64,000 nucleotides of DNA from Agrobacterium pusense (GCF_900102105.1 NZ_FNBB01000001.1:124001-188000); one strand, 5' to 3'. Counted from the stretch's first letter, positions 25,813 through 34,775 are shown. Notes: generated by a model not told the origin, from the sequence alone. A program made the numbers and translations.

Positions 25813-26571
25813 TCAAGGATGCATATGGTTGATCATGGCGAAGACCTGATCGAAATTTCCGTTCTGCGCGGCAAACCGCAGCGGCTTGCAGCGTTCCACC
25901 ACCACTTCCTTCTCGTCCGGACGATTTTCGAGGATATCCATGACCTCGGCAATGAAGGCATCAAGCGGCATGGCTCTTTCATCCTTCGCCTGCCCCTCAC
26001 CCATCAGCGTCGTCTGCACGTAAGGCGGCACGATTTCGATGACTTCCACCGGCGTCTCTTCAAGCTGCTCGCGCAGAGCGACCGAATAGGCATGAATGGC
26101 GGATTTGGTGGCGCTGTAGGTGGGGGTCAGCACCATCGGCACGAAGGCGAGGCCGGAGGAGACCGTCAGCACCGTCGCAGCGGGTTGCTTGAGGAAATGC
26201 GGCAAAAGCGCCGCCGTCAGGCGGATGGGTGCAAGAAGATTGGTGGCGATGGTTTCTTCGGCCGTGTCCAGATAATCCGGGGCTGCGGCGATGTCTTCCG
26301 GCCGCATGATGCCGGCATTGTTGATAACGGCGTTGAGAGTGGGATGGGCCTCTACGACAGCCTCTGCGAAAGCGCGGATGCCTGCCGCGTCCGTCGCATC
26401 CATCACCATCGAGGCCATGCCGGGATTGGCGGCCGTCACCTCGTCGAGCACGGCCTTGCGCCGGCCGGAAATGATGACCCTGTTGCCGGCCTTGTGAAAG
26501 GCCTCCGCCAGAGCACGACCGATGCCGGAACCGCCGCCGGTGATGAGAATGGTATTGCCAGAGATTTTCAT
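25813..26571 (-). CDS. Short-chain dehydrogenase/reductase, DltE-like
   Basis: NAD(P)-dependent oxidoreductase of 252 residues with a Rossmann fold. The cofactor motif GGGSGIG is at 12-18, NNAG near 87, and the catalytic Ser, Tyr and Lys in TVSSGLAF and PTYSATKSA. The DltE-type sequence and the divergent HxlR regulator suggest a redox- or carbonyl-responsive detoxification unit, as inferred for similar pairs. The substrate is unknown. Confidence 0.85.
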   Translation of the reverse strand: MKISGNTILITGGGSGIGRALAEAFHKAGNRVIISGRRKAVLDEVTAANPGMASMVMDATDAAGIRAFAEAVVEAHPTLNAVINNAGIMRPEDIAAAPDYLDTAEETIATNLLAPIRLTAALLPHFLKQPAATVLTVSSGLAFVPMVLTPTYSATKSAIHAYSVALREQLEETPVEVIEIVPPYVQTTLMGEGQAKDERAMPLDAFIAEVMDILENRPDEKEVVVERCKPLRFAAQNGNFDQVFAMINHMHP

Positions 26572-26615
26572 GGGAACATCCTTTGCTTGTTGGCTGAAAG
26601 GAAGTTAGCTATGAT

Positions 26616-26669
26616 ACTCTCCAATCGAAAGTAGGCACCCAAAAGATTTATACTTACCAAATGGAGAGT
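26616..26669. promoter_or_regulatory. Divergent SDR/HxlR promoter with inverted repeat
   Basis: ACTCTCCA (26616-26623) and TGGAGAGT (26662-26669) are exact inverted copies 38 bases apart, one near each gene start. They are a plausible pair of half-sites for the HxlR protein. Confidence 0.45.
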
Positions 26670-26674
26670 GTAAG

Positions 26675-27106
26675 ATGAAGCGGCATGCAGCCGACCCGGC
26701 CATCGAGAACCGGCGCAAGGTTCCGCCACCGACGGATACAGATCCGGCAATAGAGGCGCTGGTTCAGGACATCATTGCCAAGGTGGCCGACAAATGGACG
26801 ATGCTCATTCTCGAAGTGCTGGAAGAGCACGGCACGCTGCGCTTTACGCAGATTGGCAAACATGTGGGCAATATCAGCCAGAAGATGCTGACGAAGACGC
26901 TGCGGCAGATGGAAAGCGACGGGCTGGTGCGCCGCACGGTGCATCCCGTCATTCCCCCACATGTGGATTATGGCCTGACGAACCTTGGCCGCACGCTGGG
27001 CAGCGCTTTTTGCGGGGTGTGGATATGGGCGGAAACGCACCATGCCGAAATAGAAGAGGCGCGGCGCCTGTTCAACGAACAGCCGCCACGCCCCGCGATG
27101 GAATAG
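26675..27106 (+). CDS. HxlR-family transcriptional regulator
   Basis: A 143-residue HxlR winged-helix regulator. VADKWTMLILEVLEEHGTLRFTQIGKHVGNISQKMLTKTLRQMESDGLVRRTVHPVIPPHVDYGLTNLG is the family DNA-binding domain (about 37-105). Members often sense electrophiles or aldehydes. It diverges from the SDR gene, the likely target; the region between holds an inverted repeat. Confidence 0.87.
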   Translation: MKRHAADPAIENRRKVPPPTDTDPAIEALVQDIIAKVADKWTMLILEVLEEHGTLRFTQIGKHVGNISQKMLTKTLRQMESDGLVRRTVHPVIPPHVDYGLTNLGRTLGSAFCGVWIWAETHHAEIEEARRLFNEQPPRPAME

Positions 27107-27112
27107 TCCGGC

Positions 27113-27505
27113 TCAGGCGAACTGGCTGAGGCCCGGGACCGAGGCGATCACCTGATCGACGGTTTCATCGCCGGCATGCTGGCGGGCAGCGGCGATGGTT
27201 TCCTTGGCGAGGGTGGAAATCTCGCTCATGCCAAGGCCCTGGCTCATCAGCTGCTGGCCAAGCCCCATGATGCCGCCGCCGCCGATGGCGCTCATCAGGC
27301 CACCAAGCAGACCGCCGCCGCCGGCACCTTCGCCATTATACTGCGCCACCAGCTCGCTCGCGCCGGGAATGGCTTCAATCATCCGCGCGATCGGGCCGTC
27401 TGCAGCCTCGCGCTGGAGAAAACCGAGAATCATGCCAATGGCCTTTTCAGCCAGTTCAGGGTCGATCCCCGCCTTTGCGGCGATCTGATCCACGACTTCG
27501 TTCAT
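27113..27505 (-). CDS. Conserved hypothetical protein, DUF2780/DUF2267-like
   Basis: A 130-residue soluble protein: an N-terminal helical part (VVDQIAAKAGIDPELAEKAIGMILGFLQREA), a Gly-rich middle (EGAGGGGLLGGLMSAIGGGGIMG, about 58-80) and a C-terminal helical part. The layout recalls the DUF2780/DUF2267 families, but this is from memory and not decisive. Its start faces the palindrome at 27546. It converges with the HxlR gene, six bases apart. Confidence 0.6.
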   Translation of the reverse strand: MNEVVDQIAAKAGIDPELAEKAIGMILGFLQREAADGPIARMIEAIPGASELVAQYNGEGAGGGGLLGGLMSAIGGGGIMGLGQQLMSQGLGMSEISTLAKETIAAARQHAGDETVDQVIASVPGLSQFA

Positions 27506-27817
27506 TCTTGCCTCCTGTTGAAAAACGACGTCAACTTCTGCGAACTGACGTTAACGTCAACGTAAAACAATCTCATGCGGCATTCAAGCGGCCATGAGCG
27601 GTGCGGCAACTTTCATCAAGCGCTTTTTCTTCATCGCCATCAAGCAGTTGTTGCGCCTTGAAACTGTCCTTATAAGATCATCGCAACCAAACTATGAAAG
27701 GGCTGCTCCCTGCCGGAGTGTCCCTATCATGCCGGAACACTTTTAATTCGGACATGACTTTTGCAAAATCCGCCGCGATTTTAGGGGTCGTGTTTCAGCC
27801 GCAGGAGAAATTGGTCG
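27506..27817. other. Intergenic region with orphan palindrome
   Basis: A 312-base divergent spacer between the DUF gene and the HerA-like gene. It holds the 14-base palindrome at 27546 and nearby ACGTC copies on the DUF-gene side. The rest, including the HerA leader, shows no clear ORF, RNA or terminator. Confidence 0.5.
27546..27559. promoter_or_regulatory. Palindrome TGACGTTAACGTCA
   Basis: Perfect 14-base palindrome 41 bases upstream of the DUF2780/2267-like gene, flanked by a further CAACGT and a GACGTCAAC. The form resembles operators of LiuR-type MerR regulators (ACGTTNACGT cores), but no such regulator is encoded nearby. Confidence 0.5.
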
Positions 27818-29389
27818 ATGTTGCAGGACGGACAGCTCTATATCGGCACCAGCCGCAATCCGGATGACAGCCTGAACAAGGGCGAATATCTGGAACTGAA
27901 ATTCGGCAACCGCCACGGCCTCATCACCGGCGCGACAGGCACGGGCAAGACCGTGACGTTGCAGGTTCTGGCAGAAGGTTTTTCGAAGGCCGGCGTGCCG
28001 GTCTTCTGCGCCGATATCAAGGGTGACCTTTCCGGAATCGCGGCGGAAGGCGAAGCGAAGGACTGGGTCCAGAAGCGCGCCGAACAGATCGGCTTCACCG
28101 ATTTTTCCTACGGCAAGTCGCCTGTCATCTTCTGGGATCTCTATGGCGAAAAAGGCCATCGCGTGCGTGCCACCATCGCCGAAATGGGGCCGCTGCTGCT
28201 CGCCCGGCTGATGGATGCTTCCGAGGCGCAGGAAGGCGTTCTCAACATCGCCTTCAAGATCGCCGATCAGGGCGGGCTGCCGCTGCTCGATCTGAAAGAC
28301 CTGCAATCGCTCCTCAACTATATGGGCGAAAACGCAACGGAACTCTCCAACCAGTTCGGCCTGATTTCCAAGGCTTCGGTCGGTTCGCTGCAGCGCGGGC
28401 TGCTGGTTCTCGAACAGCAGGGCGCTGCCAATTTCTTCGGCGAGCCGGCGTTGAAGATCGCCGACATCATGCGTGTGGGCACGGATGGGCGCGGCACGGT
28501 TTCGGTTCTCGCCGCCGACAAGCTGATGATGAACCCGCGCCTTTACGCCACCTTCCTGCTCTGGATGCTCTCCGAACTCTTCGAAGAGCTTCCCGAGGTC
28601 GGCGATCCGGAAAAGCCGCGTCTGGTGTTCTTCTTCGATGAAGCGCATCTGCTGTTCAACGATGCGCCGCGCGTGTTGGTGGAGCGTGTGGAGCAGGTCG
28701 TGCGCCTCATCCGCTCCAAGGGCGTTGGCGTTTATTTCGTGACGCAGAACCCGCTCGACGTGCCGGAGACCGTGCTTGCCCAGCTCGGCAACCGCGTGCA
28801 GCATGCGCTGCGCGCCTATACGCCGCGCGAACAGAAAGCCGTGCGCACGGCAGCCGATACTTTTCGACAGAACCCGGCCTTCAACACGGCGGATACCATC
28901 ACCACGCTCGGCACGGGTGAAGCGCTGATTTCCACCCTGCACGACAAGGGTGCGCCCTCCATCGTCGAGCGCACGCTCGTCAGGCCACCATCCGGCCGCG
29001 TCGGACCGCTGACGGATGCGGAACGCAAATCGCTGATCGATCTCAGCCCCGTCTCCGGCCAATACGACAAGGATATAGACCGGGAATCGGCTTTCGAGAT
29101 TCTTGCCGCCCGTGCCCAGAAGGCGGCGGAGGCCGAGGCTGCGAAGCGTGCTGAAGAAGAAAATGCCCAAAACCAGTCCGACAACGCCTCCGGCCGCTGG
29201 CGCCTGCCCGGCTTCGGTGATGACGAACCTGCGCAAAATTCCAGCGGCTCACGCAACGGCGGCACGCGCCGTTCCGGCTACCAGCGCGAAACGGTGATCG
29301 AGGCCGCGATGAAAAGTGCTGCCCGTTCGGTCGCGACTTCGGTAGGCCGCGCCATCGTACGCGGGATTTTGGGTAGTTTGAAGCGATAG
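27818..29389 (+). CDS. HerA-like ATPase, DUF853 family
   Basis: A 523-residue P-loop ATPase of the HerA/FtsK superfamily, DUF853 (YjgR) branch. Walker A GATGTGKT is at residues 39-46 and Walker [15 protein letters not shown] near 268-281; [35 protein letters not shown] is the family sensor/arginine region. The C-terminus (about 430-500) is charged and low-complexity ([21 protein letters not shown]). YjgR-type proteins have no settled role. It does not adjoin a nurA-like nuclease. Confidence 0.83.
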   Translation: MLQDGQLYIGTSRNPDDSLNKGEYLELKFGNRHGLITGATGTGKTVTLQVLAEGFSKAGVPVFCADIKGDLSGIAAEGEAKDWVQKRAEQIGFTDFSYGKSPVIFWDLYGEKGHRVRATIAEMGPLLLARLMDASEAQEGVLNIAFKIADQGGLPLLDLKDLQSLLNYMGENATELSNQFGLISKASVGSLQRGLLVLEQQGAANFFGEPALKIADIMRVGTDGRGTVSVLAADKLMMNPRLYATFLLWMLSELFEELPEVGDPEKPRLVFFFDEAHLLFNDAPRVLVERVEQVVRLIRSKGVGVYFVTQNPLDVPETVLAQLGNRVQHALRAYTPREQKAVRTAADTFRQNPAFNTADTITTLGTGEALISTLHDKGAPSIVERTLVRPPSGRVGPLTDAERKSLIDLSPVSGQYDKDIDRESAFEILAARAQKAAEAEAAKRAEEENAQNQSDNASGRWRLPGFGDDEPAQNSSGSRNGGTRRSGYQRETVIEAAMKSAARSVATSVGRAIVRGILGSLKR

Positions 29390-29392
29390 CAA

Positions 29393-29432
29393 CAAGCGCG
29401 CCGCCCGCTCGCGATGGAGCGGGCGGCGCTTG
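29393..29432. terminator. Strong hairpin between convergent genes
   Basis: CAAGCGC(G)CCGCCCGCTC pairs with GAGCGGGCGGCGCTTG, a GC-rich stem of about 15 bp with a 6-base loop. There is no T-run on either side, so it may be a bidirectional transcript end rather than a classical terminator. Confidence 0.55.
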
Positions 29433-29445
29433 ATTGGCGTGGTTA

Positions 29446-29796
29446 TCACTTCTCGCGGTAGAAGATCATGCCGCCGTGGTAGAGAATGTCGTCGACGAAC
29501 TCGCCATCGGCCGTAAAGCCGGTATCGTCCCAATAGTCGATGTGGTTGCCCTTCACCTCATACCGTCCCTGATAGGCGCTCTTGCGGTTACCCCGCGCCT
29601 CGTCATAGCGGCCATTGGGCAGAAGTTCCTGACGAACGTGGCCATCGCCGGTGACCCACATGCCGACATACGGATGGTTCTGGATCTCCGCGTTTTCGGT
29701 CATGTTCACTTCCGTGGCGTTGCCAGATTTGCGGTTCTCCCCTTCGGCGGAAGCCGCCGCAAGCAGAAGCGCAACCGATGTCGATACGATGTTCAT
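29446..29796 (-). CDS. Atu4866-family secreted protein
   Basis: A 116-residue protein with a probable signal peptide (first 17 residues) and an Atu4866-type domain, about 40-115: HPYVGMWVTGDGHVRQELLPNGRYDEARGNRKSAYQGRYEV...DDTGFTADGEF. The family was defined from an Agrobacterium structure and has no known function. It overlaps the upstream gene by four bases (ATGA), so the two are coupled in an operon. Confidence 0.78.
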   Translation of the reverse strand: MNIVSTSVALLLAAASAEGENRKSGNATEVNMTENAEIQNHPYVGMWVTGDGHVRQELLPNGRYDEARGNRKSAYQGRYEVKGNHIDYWDDTGFTADGEFVDDILYHGGMIFYREK

Positions 29797-30269
29797 TGTC
29801 TCTCCACTCCCGTTGCGGCATTGGCGCGGCGTTCCTCGAACAGTTCCGCAAGCGTGCGTGATGCGGCGATGGCTTTTGGGAAACCGGCCGGGACGGTGAT
29901 GAGATAGATCATCTCCTTCAGTTCCTCGTCGGTTGCGCCCACATTCAGCGCATAGCCGGCATGGACTTTCATCAGATCGCGCTCGCCAAGGGCCGCCATG
30001 ACAGCGACGGCGGCCAGCTGGCGGGTGCGGTTGTCCAGCCCCGGCCGCGACCAGACCTCACCCAGGGCATATCCCTCCGTTGCCTGCGCCAGGAACGGAA
30101 ACTCCTGCCGCATGCGTTCCAGATTGGCTTGCGGCTGGCCATTGTTGAGGCTGCGGACGACATCATCGCCACGTTTCAACCGGTCATCCGGATACTGCGT
30201 ATTTGCGAGCGCGACGGCATTTCCCGCGAGCAATGCAATCGCAAGTGCACTTGAAAAAATGGCTTTCAT
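29793..30269 (-). CDS. Carboxymuconolactone decarboxylase-family protein, secreted
   Basis: A 158-residue protein with a signal peptide (MKAIFSSALAIALLAGNAVALA) and an AhpD/CMD-like helical domain: LDNRTRQLAAVAVMAALGERDLMKVHAGYALNVGATDEELKEMIYLITVPAGFPKA. The C-x-x-C thiol pair of AhpD is absent, which fits the gamma-carboxymuconolactone decarboxylase-like branch. A periplasmic location is unusual for the family. It lies between the SDR gene (10-base gap) and the Atu4866-type gene (4-base overlap). Confidence 0.78.
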   Translation of the reverse strand: MKAIFSSALAIALLAGNAVALANTQYPDDRLKRGDDVVRSLNNGQPQANLERMRQEFPFLAQATEGYALGEVWSRPGLDNRTRQLAAVAVMAALGERDLMKVHAGYALNVGATDEELKEMIYLITVPAGFPKAIAASRTLAELFEERRANAATGVERQ

Positions 30270-30279
30270 CTCAATCTCC

Positions 30280-31002
30280 TCAGGCAGCGGTTGGGCGGAC
30301 GACGATTTCGTTGACGTCCACATCGTCAGGCTGTTCGATGGCGTAGCGCACCGCGCGGCCGATCGCGTCCGGCTTCAGGGCGATGGCCCTGTAGCTCTGC
30401 ATCAGTTCGGCAGCGGCGGGGTCGCTGATGGTATGGGCGAGTTCGCTTTCCACCACGCCGGGGTGAATGCAGGTGACACGCAGATCGCGGTTTTCCTGAC
30501 GCAGCCCGTCCGAAATCGCCCGCACGGCAAATTTCGTGGCGCAATAAACGGCCGCCGTTGGCGAGACCGCGAGCGCGCCAATGGAAGCGATGTTGATGAT
30601 ATGGCCCGAGGCGCGCGCGGTCATCTCGGGGAGAACGGCCGCGACGCCATAAAGCACGCCCTTAATGTTGACGTCGATCATGCGGTCCCATTCATCGACC
30701 TTGAGCGACAACATCAGCGACAGCGGCATGATGCCGGCATTGTTGACGATGACGTCGATCTCGCCGAACGCCTTGCGGCCTGCCTCGGCAAAGGCTTCGA
30801 CGCTCTGCCTATCGGTGACGTCAAGCGGATGGACGACGACGTCGGCCCCTGCCTGGCGCAGTTCTTCGGCCAGCGCCTCAAGGCGATCCAGCCGGCGCGC
30901 GCCGAGCACCAGTTTTGCGCCGGCGGCGGCCAGCTCTCGCGCAATGCCTTCACCGATCCCGCTCGATGCACCCGTGATGAGAACAACTTTGTTCAATGTC
31001 AT
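30280..31002 (-). CDS. Short-chain dehydrogenase/reductase
   Basis: A 240-residue NADP-type SDR. The cofactor motif is ITGASSGIG at 9-17, NNAG near 90, and catalytic Ser and Tyr-X3-Lys lie in NIASIGALAVSPTAAVYCATKFA. It is close to the YdfG/serine-dehydrogenase-like group; the substrate is unknown. It is the first gene of a three-gene operon that diverges from a LysR regulator. Confidence 0.86.
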   Translation of the reverse strand: MTLNKVVLITGASSGIGEGIARELAAAGAKLVLGARRLDRLEALAEELRQAGADVVVHPLDVTDRQSVEAFAEAGRKAFGEIDVIVNNAGIMPLSLMLSLKVDEWDRMIDVNIKGVLYGVAAVLPEMTARASGHIINIASIGALAVSPTAAVYCATKFAVRAISDGLRQENRDLRVTCIHPGVVESELAHTISDPAAAELMQSYRAIALKPDAIGRAVRYAIEQPDDVDVNEIVVRPTAA

Positions 31003-31123
31003 GGCTATCTCCTTGCTGTTACGGTCGGCTTTTTCGAAATCGACCGTTGCAGGGAAGATAGCGCTCAGGCATTGTCGCGATAACCGCCTTAATATTTACC
31101 TCAATGGATAGAATTTCTAACCA

Positions 31124-32020
31124 ATGAACATTGATCTCAATGCTGTTTCGACGTTCTGCCTTGTTGCCGAGGAACGGAATTTTCGCGCCGTCGCGGACAG
31201 GCTGGGCGTCACCCGCTCCGCCGTCAGCCAGACCATCCGCAAGCTTGAGGAGACAATGGGAATTGCGCTGGTCCAACGAACCACCCGCAGCGTGAGCCTG
31301 ACGGAAGCGGGGCAGCAGCTTTACGCTGATGTCTCGTCTTCCATAGGCGCGATCTCGCAGGCGGCGCAGGCAGCCTCATCGCTTGGCGGCACGGTGCGCG
31401 GTCAGCTTCGGCTGGCGGTGTCGTCCATTGCAGAACGTTTCTTGTCGGGACCTCTGCTCGCAAGCTTTGCCGAGGCACATCCCGAAGTGCAGCTCGACAT
31501 CGTCGTGACGGATGAAGAATTCGATATTGTCGCCGAGCATTATGATGCCGGCGTGCGTCTGGGAGAGCTTATCGAACAGGATATGATTGCCGTTCCGGTA
31601 TCAGTTCCCCAGCGGCAGCTTGCCGTCTGTTCTCCTGGATACCGTAACAGTTTCGCCCTACCGACGCAGCCGAGCGAGTTGATCGAGCACAGGTGTATTG
31701 GCTGGCGGCCTCGTCCGGGTATTGCGCCATACAGATGGGAATTTGCCGAAAGCGGCCGGGAGTTTGCGGTGGCGGTGGAGCCTGCTTTCACCACCAACGA
31801 CATGCAGCTGATGATCAAGCTCGCCTGTGCCGGTGCAGGCATTACCTTTGGCATGGAAGAGACATTCCGGCCCTATCTGGAGCGCGGAGAGCTTGTTTCC
31901 ATGCTGGAAGACTATTCGCCCAGCTTCGCAGGGTTTTATCTTTATTATCCCAGCCGTCGCAACCTTGCGCCGAAGCTGCGGGCCTTTATCGATCACGTTC
32001 GCCTGTCGAGAGAGAGATGA
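31124..32020 (+). CDS. LysR-family transcriptional regulator
   Basis: A 298-residue LysR regulator. DLNAVSTFCLVAEERNFRAVADRLGVTRSAVSQTIRKLEETMG is the HTH (about 4-47), and the effector domain begins near 92 (GQLRLAVSSIAERFL). The CATS-like EHYDAGVRLGELIEQDMIAVPVS stretch places it in the CrgA-like group, which often controls a divergent oxidoreductase. Control of the SDR operon is inferred. Its stop codon is inside a hairpin. Confidence 0.87.
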   Translation: MNIDLNAVSTFCLVAEERNFRAVADRLGVTRSAVSQTIRKLEETMGIALVQRTTRSVSLTEAGQQLYADVSSSIGAISQAAQAASSLGGTVRGQLRLAVSSIAERFLSGPLLASFAEAHPEVQLDIVVTDEEFDIVAEHYDAGVRLGELIEQDMIAVPVSVPQRQLAVCSPGYRNSFALPTQPSELIEHRCIGWRPRPGIAPYRWEFAESGREFAVAVEPAFTTNDMQLMIKLACAGAGITFGMEETFRPYLERGELVSMLEDYSPSFAGFYLYYPSRRNLAPKLRAFIDHVRLSRER

Positions 32021-32047
32021 TCTGCCGGACGTTGCCCCGGCAGATCA
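32018..32047. terminator. Hairpin at the 3' end of the LysR gene
   Basis: TGATCTGCCGG and CCGGCAGATCA form a perfect 11-bp stem with an 8-base loop, starting at the LysR stop codon. It lies between convergent genes and lacks a T-run. Confidence 0.6.
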
Positions 32048-32059
32048 TCAGCAACAGAC

Positions 32060-32839
32060 TTATTTCTTCTGCGAGACCAGCGAGAAATAGGCACCCTGCG
32101 GATCGACGCAGTTAACGATCCAGCTGTCGCCGGGCACCTCCATCGGGCCGTTGACGACCTGTCCGCCGCCGGTGCTGACGCGAGTGATGGCGTCATCGAT
32201 GCCATCCACATTGAAGTAATAACCCCAATGGCAGACGGGAACCTGCGGCATGCGTTTCATGATGCCGCCAACGGCTTTACCCTTGTGGGCGAAGATGCGG
32301 TACGGGCCCATTTCGCCCATGTCGAAATCATGGTCCTTGGTCCAGCCGAAGACATCGCCGTAGAAGGCCATCGCTTCATCGACATTGTCGGTGAAGAGTT
32401 CGTACCAGCCGACATGGCCCTGTTTCGCTTGTGTATCCTCAGGGAAACCGCCGGTTTCCATCGGCTGCGGCGTCATGATGCAGAGCACGGCGCCATAGGG
32501 ATCGGCCACCACGGCAAAGCGGCCGATTTCCGGGATGTCCTGCGGCGGACGTCGGATCGCGCCACCTTTTTCGGCAAAACGTTTTGCCGTCGCGTCCACA
32601 TCGTCGACATCGACATAGGCCGTCCAGTTCGGCGGAATGCCCTGGCCCTTGTGCTCGTCGGTCAGTTCCATGACGCCGCCCATGCCCTTGCCGTCGGCTT
32701 CCAGCACGAGATAGGGCATTTCCGGCGAGCCGAAATCCTTGGTCTGCCAGCCAACGACATGACCATAAAAGCGGGCGGCCGCTTCCATGTCGGGTGTCAT
32801 CAGCTCGACCCAGATGAATTTTCCATGCGTATCGGACAT
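32060..32839 (-). CDS. Two-domain VOC-family protein
   Basis: A 259-residue protein made of two VOC modules: FIWVELMTPDMEAAARFYGHVVGW (about 8-120) and VGWYELFTDNVDEAMAFYGDVFGW (about 142-255). Fused modules with VIADPYGAVLCIMTP and VDPQGAYFSLV ends are typical of the CFP32/Rv0577-like group. The molecular function is not settled. It is the last gene of a group with DUF1579, DUF899 and MarR proteins. Confidence 0.84.
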   Translation of the reverse strand: MSDTHGKFIWVELMTPDMEAAARFYGHVVGWQTKDFGSPEMPYLVLEADGKGMGGVMELTDEHKGQGIPPNWTAYVDVDDVDATAKRFAEKGGAIRRPPQDIPEIGRFAVVADPYGAVLCIMTPQPMETGGFPEDTQAKQGHVGWYELFTDNVDEAMAFYGDVFGWTKDHDFDMGEMGPYRIFAHKGKAVGGIMKRMPQVPVCHWGYYFNVDGIDDAITRVSTGGGQVVNGPMEVPGDSWIVNCVDPQGAYFSLVSQKK

Positions 32840-32932
32840 TGTCGTCTCCTATGGAGGGTTTGGCGGGTGTTTCGGCAAGCGCCCGCCGCAGGGCGCGGCG
32901 GCACGTTCGTTCAGATCAAGTCCGGGCGAGCT

Positions 32933-33421
32933 TTACGACTTGCGCCGGAACTCCGATGTCATGAAGGTCTTGAATGTGCCGTCCGGCTGCCTGACGCTGC
33001 CGGAGAAACTGCGGTGATTGTCATCATGCAGCACCAGCACGTCGTGATAGGTCGCGGTGCCACCGGAACCGTCGAAAGCGGGGCCTTCCGCTTCCAGCGT
33101 CAGGGTCTTGCCGTCCTCTTCCAGCCAGCCCTTGTAGACCCAGAGATGCGTCATCATCGACCCTACCCAGGTGCCGACAAAATTGCCCTTGGCCGGATCG
33201 AAGCCGACCGTTATGACGGCCGTCATCCGGTCGCCGTCAGGCATCCTGCCGGAGCCTTCGCCGATGACCCACAACCCGCCGATGGAGCGGACGGTCTCCG
33301 TAAAACGCTGGTCCGGATCATCAGGATCGTATCCTTCATGGCCGGCAACCATTACCCAGTCGCCGACGAGCCTAGACAGGAATTCGTGTTCCTTCTGCGG
33401 CTTGACGCTTTCCATTTCCAT
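32933..33421 (-). CDS. DUF1579 protein
   Basis: A 162-residue soluble protein of DUF1579. The start EHEFLSRLVGDWVMVAGHEG and GGLWVIGEGSGRMPDG, FDPAKGNFVGTWVGSMMTHLWVYKGWLEEDGKTLTLEAEGP follow the family pattern, a lipocalin-like beta-barrel. Function unknown; it is often clustered with VOC, DUF899 and YciI genes, as here. It lies 29 bases after the DUF899 gene. Confidence 0.82.
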   Translation of the reverse strand: MEMESVKPQKEHEFLSRLVGDWVMVAGHEGYDPDDPDQRFTETVRSIGGLWVIGEGSGRMPDGDRMTAVITVGFDPAKGNFVGTWVGSMMTHLWVYKGWLEEDGKTLTLEAEGPAFDGSGGTATYHDVLVLHDDNHRSFSGSVRQPDGTFKTFMTSEFRRKS

Positions 33422-33450
33422 TGTCGTCTCCTCCTCTCGTCTTGCCGTTT

Positions 33451-34179
33451 TCAGTGGCAGCAGGATGCGGCTTTCGGCGCGTCCTCATATTGGTCGTGGC
33501 GGCGCACCCAATCCATTACACCCTCTTCATTACGGCCTTTTGGCACCAGATCGAGCAGCATCAATGTGCCGAGCGTCTGCTCCGCGCCGCGGGCATAAGT
33601 GGAATAGGTGTGATAGATCTTGCCTTCCTCGCCCTTGGCGAAAACGCTGATGCCGTGCAGGTCCTTCAGGTCGCCATAGGGCGCCATGTCACGGTAATTG
33701 TAGGTGATTTCGCCGCTTGCCATGTCCTCGTCGCGAAACGAGGCCTGATAATCGTAATTGAAATCCGTGCCTGCGGCTGAAACCCAGGGGAATTTCCAAC
33801 CCATGCGGTTTTTGTAGCTTTCGATCTTTTCAAGCGGTGCCCGCGACACCGCGACGAAGCCAGCATCGCCATACTTGAGATGGATCAGCGCGCCATCGAC
33901 GTGATCGGCGAAGAAGGAGCAGCCAATGCAGCCCTCCTCCCAGTCCGGCGCCAGCATGAAGTGGTAGACGATCAGCTGACTGCAATCACCGAACAACTCC
34001 TGCAGCGATTTGGGGCCGGAAGGCGCGTCGAAGATATAATCCTTCGTCACCTCCTCCCACGGCAATGCGCGACGGGCTTCGTTCAGCCTGTCACGGGCAC
34101 GGGTCAATTCCTTTTCCTTCACCAGCAGATCGCGGCGGGCCGCAAGCCACTCCTCTTTTGAAACGACGGGATGAGACAT
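33451..34179 (-). CDS. DUF899 thioredoxin-like protein
   Basis: A 242-residue protein of DUF899, a thioredoxin-like fold. VVSKEEWLAARRDLLVKEKELTRARDRLNEARRALPW is the family start; a CIGCSFFADH motif (Cys-X2-Cys near 94-97) is in the position of the redox pair. The C-terminus ends ASCCH, adding two cysteines and a His. The ATG at 34179 follows AGGAAAG. It is first in a group with DUF1579 and VOC genes, divergent from a MarR regulator. Confidence 0.84.
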   Translation of the reverse strand: MSHPVVSKEEWLAARRDLLVKEKELTRARDRLNEARRALPWEEVTKDYIFDAPSGPKSLQELFGDCSQLIVYHFMLAPDWEEGCIGCSFFADHVDGALIHLKYGDAGFVAVSRAPLEKIESYKNRMGWKFPWVSAAGTDFNYDYQASFRDEDMASGEITYNYRDMAPYGDLKDLHGISVFAKGEEGKIYHTYSTYARGAEQTLGTLMLLDLVPKGRNEEGVMDWVRRHDQYEDAPKAASCCH

Positions 34180-34293
34180 GATCTTTCCTCCTTGGATCCG
34201 TCCTTCACCTCGGCGCCGCTCCGTCCCAACGGCCGGCACCGCCTATTTCTGTGCTGAAAGGCAACAAACAGTCTGCAGAGCACCAAGTTCCGC

Positions 34294-34322
34294 TTGACTA
34301 ATTAGGTTGATATCAACATATT
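34294..34322 (+). promoter_or_regulatory. MarR promoter/operator
   Basis: A TTGACT (34294-34299) and CATATT (34317-34322) with 17 bases between could be -35/-10. The perfect 12-base palindrome GTTGATATCAAC (34306-34317) fills the spacer and touches the -10, a typical place for a MarR autorepressor. Confidence 0.55.
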
Positions 34323-34328
34323 TAGCGC

Positions 34329-34775
34329 ATGTCAAACGTCAGCGTGATTCCTTTTGCGACAACCATTCTCGTGCGTGATTCCTGCCTGTGCCTGCATGCA
34401 CAGCGTGCGGCACGGGCGCTGGCACGGCTGTTCGACAATGCGTTGAAGCCGGTGGGCATCAACAATGGTCAATTTTCGCTGCTGATGTCGCTGAACCGCC
34501 CGGAGCCACCGCCGATGGGGCCGGTCGCCAATCTTCTGGCGATGGACCGCACGACGTTGACGGCGGCGCTGAAGCCGCTGGAGCGGCGCGGGCTGGTCAG
34601 CATCGAACAGGACCCGAAGGACAAGCGCGGCAAACGGCTGCGGCTGACGGCTGAGGGGATGGCCGTACTCGCCGCCGCATTCCCGATATGGGAGCAGACC
34701 CATGCGGAAATCGAAGCAAAGATTGGAAGCGGTGACCCTGAAAGACTGCGCCGCGACCTCATCGATCTTGGCTGA
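34329..34775 (+). CDS. MarR-family transcriptional regulator
   Basis: A 148-residue MarR regulator: LHAQRAARALARLFDNALKPVGINNGQFSLLMSLNR (dimer helix), LLAMDRTTLTAALKPLERRGLVSIEQDPKDKRGKRLRLTAEG (winged helix, about 70-110). Two cysteines near residue 20 (DSCLCLHA) could sense oxidants; this is inference. It diverges from the DUF899 group and precedes a YciI-like gene on its own strand. Confidence 0.85.
   Translation: MSNVSVIPFATTILVRDSCLCLHAQRAARALARLFDNALKPVGINNGQFSLLMSLNRPEPPPMGPVANLLAMDRTTLTAALKPLERRGLVSIEQDPKDKRGKRLRLTAEGMAVLAAAFPIWEQTHAEIEAKIGSGDPERLRRDLIDLG

Noticed and set aside
27743-29236. A 497-codon minus-strand ORF across the HerA-like gene.
   Set aside because: Antisense to a protein with Walker A and B motifs; no domain, no ribosome-binding site.
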